Part shown: in pieces, positions 1 to 4,865 of the stretch | Layout of the letters: each line of letters begins with the position of its first letter | Position numbering within the stretch: the stretch's first letter is position 1 | Source: DATKMG01 sp035541995 | Lineage (GTDB): Bacteria > Acidobacteriota > Terriglobia > Versatilivoradales > Versatilivoraceae | Direction: 5' to 3' | Length of the DNA: 8,753 nucleotides | NCBI GenBank assembly: GCA_035541995.1 | Contig: DATKMG010000107.1 | Coordinates: 1 to 8,753, forward strand | Program-made: the position numbers and the translations under genes | The notes under the pieces: generated by a model | Databases searched by the model: none | Seen by the model: only the letters and a program-made list of their open reading frames with translations | What the model was told of the DNA's origin: nothing

Positions 1-1
1 T

Positions 2-775
2 GTCAACTTGGAAAACATAAATTTCTCGAAGTCCCTAGTGGGCCGGGTAAGCCGGGAGTGCGGTCTGGCAGGATTGGAATTTATCCGCAGGGCAGTCGAC
101 TTATGTCTGCGAAAGCGACTCGATGCCGTAGTAACCGGACCGATCCATAAGGAAGCGGCTCAGTTGGCTGGCATTGGAGTCCCCGGTCATACGGAATTTT
201 TGGCCCTCTTGTGCCGAGTCTCTGAAGTTCGAATGTTGCTGGTGGTCAATCACCTTCGCGCTATGCACCTCACGACCCATCTGAGCCTGTGCAATGCCCT
301 CAAATTCGTGAAAAAGCAACGTATTCTGGAAACGATTCGCTATGCTGTCAAAGCTCTGGAACAACTTCAGGTGACAAAGGGGAAAATTGCGGTAGCAGCT
401 CTGAATCCGCATGCCGGAGAAGGAGGACTTTTCGGCGACGAGGAGATCTACGAAATTGCACCCGCCGTTCAGGAAGCGCAGCAACTGGGGCTAAATGTTA
501 GTGGACCAGTTTCTCCTGACACCGTTTTCTACCGGATGGATCGAGGGGAGTTTGACCTGGTAATTGCCATGTACCACGACCAGGGACACATTCCATTAAA
601 GCTTATAGGGTTTGACCGGGGAGTCAATATCACGATTGGCCTGCCCATCATTCGTACTTCCGTTGACCACGGAACGGCCTTCGATATTGCAGGAAAGATG
701 ATGGCTAGCCCGGACAGCTTGATCCACGCGATCGAACTGGCGTCGGTAATGGTCCAGTCCGGACGATCCTACTGA
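2..775 (+). CDS. pdxA2: PdxA2-type 4-phosphoerythronate/threonate dehydrogenase, 5'-truncated by window edge
   Basis: This is the C-terminal part of a PdxA-family NAD-dependent, metal-dependent dehydrogenase. The frame is open to the window edge. The family is about 330 residues, so some 75 N-terminal residues lie outside, and the TTG at 8 is an internal codon, not a start. Counting that TTG as residue 1, the three metal-binding histidines of E. coli PdxA (166, 211, 266) align as H91 in TTHLSL, H135 in LNPHAGEGG and H190 in YHDQGH, with nearly the same spacing. The GPVSPDTVF aspartate and SVDHGTAFDIAG are also conserved. YHDQGHIPLK resembles the PdxA2 branch, which oxidises 4-phospho-D-erythronate or -threonate in acid-sugar catabolism, more than vitamin B6 PdxA (YHDQGLPVLK). 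Family membership is near certain and the PdxA2 assignment is probable. A DUF1537 acid-sugar kinase upstream would be expected. The stop overlaps the convergent gene by 7 bp. Confidence 0.9.
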   Translation, partial: VNLENINFSKSLVGRVSRECGLAGLEFIRRAVDLCLRKRLDAVVTGPIHKEAAQLAGIGVPGHTEFLALLCRVSEVRMLLVVNHLRAMHLTTHLSLCNALKFVKKQRILETIRYAVKALEQLQVTKGKIAVAALNPHAGEGGLFGDEEIYEIAPAVQEAQQLGLNVSGPVSPDTVFYRMDRGEFDLVIAMYHDQGHIPLKLIGFDRGVNITIGLPIIRTSVDHGTAFDIAGKMMASPDSLIHAIELASVMVQSGRSY

Positions 776-2028
776 AAACGTGCTGCCAGGTCTCCGCTTT
801 TGGTGAAGGCAAGTTCCCCTAAGGGTTCGATGACCCGCAGTTGAGTCTTGCTTTGAATCTCGTCTAGGTAAGATTCTGAGGCGATGAGCTCATCCAGCTT
901 GAGAGTGTTCTTGATCCATACCAGCCGGCAGGATTCGGCACTGGTCACACCAGAGGTGGAAATTGCCGTCTCGACAGCTTCCTGATCGGTGGCGCAGGTC
1001 AAGGGAATCCTCGATCCCTCTACGTTTGTACTGGTGATAGCGTTGATGTAGGTGGGCTTGAAGTCAATTTTATCCACTAACCTGCGCGTGACAATATCGG
1101 CCAGCCCAACGCCGGTTGCATTGCCATAGGTATCAGGGGACAAGTCTCTTACTACGATTCGATTGAAACGCGGTCTGATGGGGGGTCTCTCCCATTGGGA
1201 GACTGTCCTTCCGACTACGTTCGTGTCAATGCCGGTTCCGCTGATATTCTTCCCCATTTCGTCGACAATCAGGACATCTCCAAAGTCGAAGGGAATTCGG
1301 GCCAGAAAAGCTCTGGCCTGGCGCAGGAGCTGTTTCTCATGGGTGGAGATTTCAGACGGAGACATGGCCTCTATGATTGCGGTCTGGTCATATGCGTTCT
1401 CGACGATCCCCAATGCAAAAAGTATCTTGCATTTCTGGAGGACCACCGCTGCCGCACTGGTGATCACGGTGTAGTAGCCATACTGAATGTTGGCCCGGTG
1501 GTAGTGGATCGCCCCCTGGCGCTTTCCCAGGCCGATGGCCATCATTTTAGTGGTTCCGCTTTCAATCTCGCCGTCAAAGTCTGTATGGGGCTTGATGCGA
1601 TTTACGACTGCAATATGGTCGGCCGAAAGAGCAAATTTATCCACAAACACAGGGATCCCTTGGGGGGTTTCCCCGATTTGCGCGGTCTCCATGGTTGCCC
1701 GAATCGGCACGCCCATTGACGCCTCGGTGATCCCATAGCGTTCCAATACTGCGATTTGTCCTTCGGCAGTCGCGCCTCCGTGGCTACCCATCGCCGGGAT
1801 AATGAAGGGAAGGGTCTTGAGTGCCCGGAGTTCGTCGACCACGCTCTTGATAATGGTGGCAATATTGGCAATTCCCCGACTGCCGGCGGTCACTGCCACA
1901 GTGTCTCCTGCCTTCAGAAGAGTCGAAATGTCGAGCCGGGACATTTCTCGGCGTACCTCCCCGGGAATATCACCAATATGGGTTGCGTCAAAATTCTGCT
2001 GAACTCTAAAGATTCTCGGATAAGGCAT
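769..2028 (-). CDS. LarA-like (DUF2088) nickel-pincer isomerase family protein
   Basis: This 419-residue protein resembles the lactate racemase LarA superfamily, whose members racemise or epimerise 2-hydroxy acids using the nickel-pincer nucleotide cofactor. Visible motifs are AGSRGI (R51), AMGSHGGAT (H83), NRIKPHTDFDGEIESG (H148), GTTKMMAIGLGKRQGA (K161) and HYHRAN (H175, H177). R51, H83, H148, K161 and H177 match the order and nearly the spacing of R75, H108, H174, K184 and H200 in Lactiplantibacillus LarA, so the active site looks intact. This correspondence is made by eye. The substrate cannot be read from the sequence; the PdxA2-like neighbour suggests a sugar or hydroxy acid. No LarB, LarC or LarE cofactor gene is in the window. 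The ATG at 2028 is preceded by AAAGGA at a 6-nt spacing, which supports the start. The TAG stop overlaps the end of the convergent pdxA2-like gene. Confidence 0.83.
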   Translation of the reverse strand: MPYPRIFRVQQNFDATHIGDIPGEVRREMSRLDISTLLKAGDTVAVTAGSRGIANIATIIKSVVDELRALKTLPFIIPAMGSHGGATAEGQIAVLERYGITEASMGVPIRATMETAQIGETPQGIPVFVDKFALSADHIAVVNRIKPHTDFDGEIESGTTKMMAIGLGKRQGAIHYHRANIQYGYYTVITSAAAVVLQKCKILFALGIVENAYDQTAIIEAMSPSEISTHEKQLLRQARAFLARIPFDFGDVLIVDEMGKNISGTGIDTNVVGRTVSQWERPPIRPRFNRIVVRDLSPDTYGNATGVGLADIVTRRLVDKIDFKPTYINAITSTNVEGSRIPLTCATDQEAVETAISTSGVTSAESCRLVWIKNTLKLDELIASESYLDEIQSKTQLRVIEPLGELAFTKSGDLAARFQ

Positions 2029-2055
2029 AGGAATTCCTTTAATTCAATGGAAAAC

Positions 2056-2082
2056 TTTCATGAAAATGGCCTGAAGGGCCAT
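2056..2082. promoter_or_regulatory. Two palindromes in the leader of the LarA-like gene
   Basis: The perfect 10-bp palindrome TTTCATGAAA (2056-2065) is followed directly by the inverted repeat ATGGCC-N5-GGCCAT (2066-2082). Both lie 28-54 bp upstream of the LarA-like start. They could be an operator or a small leader hairpin; on the minus strand the hairpin is followed by TTTC, too short a T-run for a convincing terminator. The function is inference. Confidence 0.3.
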
Positions 2083-2089
2083 AAGAAAA

Positions 2090-2327
2090 TAGCCCAGGGC
2101 ACAGCGGACGAATAGCAGGAGCCGAAGGCGACTGCCGGCCGCGACGCCCTGGGAATAAGATTCCGAAATAGAGCTCAACTCCTCGATCAGGCGCGGGGAC
2201 ATGAAACGCCTGAGAGGCGTTTCTCCGCGCCTGATCGAGGAGTAAGAGTCGGGTGTACACGATGACCCAGGGCGGCGCTCGCCATAAATCGCTACGCGAC
2301 CGCCGTCGCTCGCTTTGCCCTGGGCTA
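2090..2327. repeat. Nested palindromic (REP/MITE-like) element
   Basis: Three nested inverted repeats share this 238-bp segment. The outermost is TAGCCCAGGGCA (2090-2101) paired with its exact complement at 2316-2327. The middle is GCCCTGGG (2146-2153) with CCCAGGGC (2266-2273). The innermost is the 18-bp perfect arm CTCCTCGATCAGGCGCGG (2179-2196) with 2225-2242, enclosing a second perfect 9-bp arm GAAACGCCT (2203-2211) with AGGCGTTTC (2215-2223) around a 3-nt loop. The innermost part is a 64-nt hairpin with 27 pairs and one 6/1-nt internal loop. Both strands carry open frames across it, but they encode only the mirror-image translation of the arms, so I do not call a gene. The core CCCAGGGC occurs, in one or the other orientation, at all four outer and middle arms, as in modular repetitive extragenic elements. 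Copy number cannot be judged from one window. Confidence 0.75.
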
Positions 2328-2376
2328 CTCTCCTTCGCCCACTTCGTGGGCTGGATGTAATTTTCATCGACCGTAT

Positions 2377-2392
2377 TGACCTAAATAGGTCA
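2377..2392. promoter_or_regulatory. Operator-like palindrome TGACCT-N4-AGGTCA
   Basis: A perfect 6-bp inverted repeat with a 4-nt spacer lies about 350 bp upstream of the LarA-like gene and 122 bp before the orphan promoter at 2514. The size and symmetry suit a dimeric regulator, but no regulator gene lies nearby and chance cannot be excluded. Confidence 0.25.
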
Positions 2393-2513
2393 TGGCGCAC
2401 TCTTATGGAAGTACACTCTCCTAGCCTGTGTCACTTGCTGCGCCAGGTCCAGTGCAGTCTAACACAAATAAATGAGCCGCAACTAATTTGACCTTGCGCA
2501 CCCCCCAAACTGC

Positions 2514-2542
2514 TTGACATTCAGGTTCATGAAGTGTAGCAT
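2514..2542 (+). promoter_or_regulatory. Sigma70-like promoter TTGACA-N17-TAGCAT with no gene behind it
   Basis: A consensus -35 box (TTGACA, 2514-2519), a 17-nt spacer and the -10 box TAGCAT (2537-2542) point rightward into gene-free DNA and then antisense into the DUF3106 gene. The expected transcript start is near 2549. This may drive a small RNA or an antisense transcript. Confidence 0.45.
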
Positions 2543-2581
2543 TCCAATCACCGCAAACATATTTACCATATTTCGGGCTCT

Positions 2582-2625
2582 TGCCGCTGCAGGTTTCGGC
2601 ATGTTGCCGAGTCTTTGTGTGGCAA
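2582..2625 (+). other. Alternating complementary segments downstream of the orphan promoter
   Basis: Four short segments can pair in exclusive ways: TGCCG (2582-2586), TCGGCA (2596-2601), TGCCGA (2605-2610) and GGCAA (2621-2625). Segments 2 and 3 form a 6-bp hairpin with a 3-nt loop. Segments 1 and 2 form 5 pairs, and TTGCC (2604-2608) with segment 4 also forms 5 pairs. The order resembles an attenuator or switching RNA. The stems are short and there is no clear terminator tail, so this is tentative. Confidence 0.25.
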
Positions 2626-2720
2626 AAAGCCAGTGAGCAGGATGGCGATGGGCATACCTTGAGATCTAATTAATCAAAGAAACGTTGTCAGAAATGCAGT
2701 CAAATTTCCGATGGTAGCAG

Positions 2721-3326
2721 CTATGGGCCTTGAGGCCTATTAGGAGGCAGATTCAGCATATCAAGGAAGGCCTGGCGGTCTTGAGGATCCATTCTTTGCC
2801 AGAAAGGCATTCTATTGAGGATTTGTTCCCTCTGCGCTGGCGGCAGCCCGCGTAGTCGCTCGGTACGTTCCAGGATTCGCATGCGCCTCTCCGGAGGCAG
2901 GTTTTCCCAGCGTCGCTGAAATCTCAACAACCGCTGACGTTGTTCCGGAGTGAGTTTCTGAAAGTACTCGTTGCGACGGCGCAGCCTTTCTTTCTCGTTT
3001 TCAGGAAGGCCCTGAAACTCCCTCAATCGTTCCCGCAGCCTCTCCTGCTCTTGGGGTGACAGCTGTTTAAATTGTTCGTACTTTTGGCGAAGCTTCTTGC
3101 GCTCCTCTGGACTCAGGTTTCGGTTCTGACGGGGGGGGCTGGGTATGGTATCCGCTTCAGCAGATAGGTGGGGGCGAACTGCATTCGGGCTCGGGTTCTT
3201 GATTTGGGCGCTTGCGACTTGTCTATTTCCCGCTTGCGCCAGATTAGCGCCCGGATTCGGCAGGACCACAGAAGCACAGCCCAGCAGCATCAACGCCCAA
3301 CGCAAAGCTCTAAATCTGAAGCGCAT
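2721..3326 (-). CDS. Exported DUF3106-like protein of seven 18-residue repeats
   Basis: This 201-residue protein has an N-terminal export signal: basic MRFRFRALRW, a hydrophobic stretch, then a likely AQA cleavage site at residues 30-32. LLGC around C17 could instead be a non-ideal lipobox. A Pro/Ser-rich linker follows to about residue 70. The rest is seven gap-free 18-residue units starting at residues 71, 89, 107, 125, 143, 161 and 179, patterned L-(S/P/T)-P-x-x-x-x-x-(L/I)-x6-(F/L/W)-x-x and rich in Arg, Glu and Gln. This is the pattern of DUF3106 proteins, whose function is unknown to me, and is loosely like the LTxxQ helical repeats of CpxP/Spy periplasmic proteins. I choose the ATG at 3326 because it overlaps the upstream TGA as TGATG; a TTG one codon earlier is also open. 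Last gene of the sigma operon, so a product or partner of that signalling system is likely. Confidence 0.85.
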   Translation of the reverse strand: MRFRFRALRWALMLLGCASVVLPNPGANLAQAGNRQVASAQIKNPSPNAVRPHLSAEADTIPSPPRQNRNLSPEERKKLRQKYEQFKQLSPQEQERLRERLREFQGLPENEKERLRRRNEYFQKLTPEQRQRLLRFQRRWENLPPERRMRILERTERLRGLPPAQREQILNRMPFWQRMDPQDRQAFLDMLNLPPNRPQGP

Positions 3327-3940
3327 CAATTTGTTTCCGTACTTGCCTGTGAATCTGCCAGGTCGAGATTCTTGAGGGTCTCGTAGTTCTCCAGCAAATC
3401 GAAGTTCTCGATCACGGCTCTGTCCTGGTCAGGGATTACCTGCTCCGCTCCAGCAGGCGATTGACCGGTTGTTGCCTCGGGAGGTGAAACAGGGTGCTGA
3501 GCTGTATGTGGCGATGCTTCTCGGGGAACTTCCGTGCCAGACCCGGAGCCGAGGTATTTCTCCTGGACCCGGATGACATCTTCCAGGTTCTTCAGTCTTG
3601 CCGCCTGCTGATGGCGGATGCCTATCCACAAGGACACCGTCGCCAGAAGGAGAAATGCAGAACTGAGAACATAGGGTTGCCTAAGCAGTCGGAACAAGCC
3701 GGAATACCAGGATTGTCGGGCCAGCTCGTCAATGCGGACATTTAGTTTCTGATCGAAATAAGGAGAAGAGGTAATTTCTCCGAATCGGTCCAGTTCCGCA
3801 TCCACCAGCTTAAGGCTTTCCAGAAGTGACCTGCATTCCGGGCAGACGTCCAGATGATGCCTGACTTCAATCGTCAAGCCTCCTGAAAGTCTATTTTGGT
3901 GGTGTTCAAAAAGGCTATCTTGAATCCTCCGGCAATCCAT
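3326..3940 (-). CDS. Zinc-finger (zf-HC2 type) membrane anti-sigma factor
   Basis: This 204-residue protein probably holds the ECF sigma factor encoded just upstream inactive until a signal arrives. C3 near the N-terminus and H29-x3-C33-x2-C36 in HHLDVCPEC form the zinc-binding anti-sigma pattern. One membrane segment follows at about 91-108 (VLSSAFLLLATVSLWIGI), giving a cytoplasmic N-terminus and an exported C-terminus. The region after the membrane is first predicted helical (LKNLEDVIRVQEKYLG), then Pro/Ser/Gly-rich, and ends in an acidic Leu-rich stretch (IENFDLLENYETLKNLDLA). The ATG at 3940 has GGAG about 10 nt upstream. The gene starts 52 bp after the sigma gene and its TGA overlaps the next ATG, indicating cotranscription and translational coupling. 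The role follows from family and context; the partner was not tested. Confidence 0.87.
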   Translation of the reverse strand: MDCRRIQDSLFEHHQNRLSGGLTIEVRHHLDVCPECRSLLESLKLVDAELDRFGEITSSPYFDQKLNVRIDELARQSWYSGLFRLLRQPYVLSSAFLLLATVSLWIGIRHQQAARLKNLEDVIRVQEKYLGSGSGTEVPREASPHTAQHPVSPPEATTGQSPAGAEQVIPDQDRAVIENFDLLENYETLKNLDLADSQASTETN

Positions 3941-3992
3941 GGTTACTCGCTCCGTCTCTCCGCTGCGTGATTCGGGTGGCTAACGCTCATCT

Positions 3993-4574
3993 CTAGACCG
4001 ATACCACTGAAACCAGCCTCTCCCGTAGAGTAGTATAAGCCCTGAATAATAATGACTTCACGGCTGGCTCAGAACATTTCAACACTGAAGCTGCTTCTTT
4101 CAAAGAAAGACCCTGGTACTTGGTAAGAACTAGTGCCAACCGTTGCTGATCCGGGAGGCGGGCTACCGCCTTTCGAATCGTCCGAACCCGTTCCTGGACA
4201 ATCAACTGCTCTTCGACAAGAACCCGCTGGTCTGCGAGATCAATCCGGGGAATCCCGGATTCTTTCTCAGAATCGGCATCGATTGACACCGAAGCCCGAT
4301 TCCTTTGATCCCGGATGAAATTCAGCGCTGTGTTGCTGGCAATGCGATAGAGCCATGTCGAGAATTCGGCTTTCGGTTCATATCGGGCTGCTGACTGAAA
4401 TACCTTGAGAAAGACCTCGTGGGCCAGATCTTCGGATGAGGCTTCATTGCATGTGAAACGAAAAATGAAATTAATTAGAGATTTACGGTACCTTTGGACC
4501 AGTGCATTGAAGGCCTCCCGGTCTCCCCGCTTGATTCGCACCATTAGGTCCACATCCGAGTTGTCGCCTGCCAT
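3993..4574 (-). CDS. ECF-type RNA polymerase sigma factor
   Basis: This 193-residue group IV sigma factor directs RNA polymerase to a stress regulon. Region 2 spans about residues 24-90 (YRKSLINFIFRF, SEDLAHEVFLKVFQ, FSTWLYRIASNTALNFIR). Region 4 spans about 134-187 (LPDQQRLALVLTKYQGLS, then the helix-turn-helix LKEAASVLKCSEPAVKSLLFRA). Region 3 is absent, as expected for ECF sigmas, and the total length is typical. The short TCNEASSEDLAHEVFLKVF form resembles RpoE/SigW-like members. The ATG at 4574 has AAGAGGG at an 8-nt spacing. It heads a three-gene leftward operon with the anti-sigma factor and the repeat protein, so its activity is probably controlled by release from that anti-sigma. A possible self-recognised promoter lies about 70-90 bp upstream. 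Confidence 0.95.
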   Translation of the reverse strand: MAGDNSDVDLMVRIKRGDREAFNALVQRYRKSLINFIFRFTCNEASSEDLAHEVFLKVFQSAARYEPKAEFSTWLYRIASNTALNFIRDQRNRASVSIDADSEKESGIPRIDLADQRVLVEEQLIVQERVRTIRKAVARLPDQQRLALVLTKYQGLSLKEAASVLKCSEPAVKSLLFRAYTTLRERLVSVVSV

Positions 4575-4640
4575 GGCCTCAACCCTCTTAACCCACTACC
4601 AGGCAAAAAGTTGCGGGAAAAAATCAGCCGCTCAGGTACT

Positions 4641-4667
4641 TTATCGGATGGAGGAGGCAAAAGTTCA
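4641..4667 (-). promoter_or_regulatory. Candidate ECF promoter of the sigma operon
   Basis: On the minus strand TGAACTT (4667-4661) and CGATAA (4646-4641) are separated by 14 nt. This resembles the GGAACTT-N15/16-(G/C)TC layout of RpoE-like ECF promoters. The position, 67 bp before the sigma start, suits an autoregulated operon. The -10 match is weak. Confidence 0.35.
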
Positions 4668-4681
4668 ATTAGACCCCCTAG

Positions 4682-4695
4682 TCAGGATTTCCTGA
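4682..4695. promoter_or_regulatory. Palindrome TCAGGA-TT-TCCTGA upstream of the sigma promoter candidate
   Basis: A 14-bp element with perfect 6-bp arms lies 14 bp upstream of the candidate -35 box, where an activator or repressor could bind. With a 2-nt spacer it cannot form a stable RNA hairpin, so a protein-binding site is the likelier reading. Chance remains possible. Confidence 0.25.
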
Positions 4696-4746
4696 TGGCG
4701 CCGCCTCTGTTTGTCAGTGCTGCTGCGCAGAGCCTCAGGCCGGCGC

Positions 4747-4848
4747 CAGGAACTCGGGACCTTGGCAGCTATCGGGGAGATTTACAGGAGAATTGGTGCG
4801 ACTCTCAATACGCCACGTCGAGAGATTATCGAAGGTGGCGAGTTCCTG
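4747..4848. repeat. 102-bp segment bounded by 17-bp inverted repeats
   Basis: The left end CAGGAACTCGGGACCTT (4747-4763) matches the reverse complement of the right end (4832-4848) at 15 of 17 positions; only the two central G/G positions fail to pair. The 68-nt interior can form a further CTCTC (4802-4806)/GAGAG (4820-4824) stem. The segment starts 18 bp beyond the phosphofructokinase stop. It may be a structured 3' untranslated region, or a small inverted-repeat element. No target-site duplication is visible and no T-run follows on either strand, so it is not a canonical terminator. Confidence 0.5.
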
Positions 4849-4865
4849 AGTGACATCATGGCCGC

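Larger units (their letters stand above)
2328..2720. other. Gene-free stretch between the palindromic element and the DUF3106 gene
   Basis: I see no coding frame with a credible start and ribosome-binding site on either strand. The stretch holds a short palindrome (2377-2392), a sigma70-like promoter on the + strand (2514-2542) and a series of short complementary segments (2582-2625). The remainder, 2626-2720, is unremarkable and contains the 3' flank of the DUF3106 gene without a recognisable T-tailed terminator. Confidence 0.5.

Noticed and set aside
1195..1719. Rightward open frame of 174 residues
   Set aside because: Lies wholly antisense within the LarA-like gene, whose motifs and ribosome-binding site are convincing.
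2039..2400. Two overlapping leftward open frames of 73 and 118 residues between the LarA-like and DUF3106 genes
   Set aside because: They read through the nested inverted repeats, so their translation mirrors palindromic DNA, and they lack a credible start site. Best explained as spurious frames over a repeat element.
2611..2665. Resemblance of GGCAAAAAGCC and neighbouring sequence to a GEMM-type cyclic di-GMP riboswitch
   Set aside because: Only short scattered identity; the conserved paired stems and tetraloop region are not present.
2725..2745. Small hairpin GGCC-TTGA-GGCC at the end of the DUF3106 gene as a terminator
   Set aside because: Four-bp stem inside the coding region with no T-run after it.
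3941..3992. Mini open frame of 15 codons (starting MSVSHPNHAA) in the sigma/anti-sigma gap, ending 2 nt before the anti-sigma ATG
   Set aside because: Could relay ribosomes to the anti-sigma gene, but it has no ribosome-binding site of its own and is short enough to be chance.
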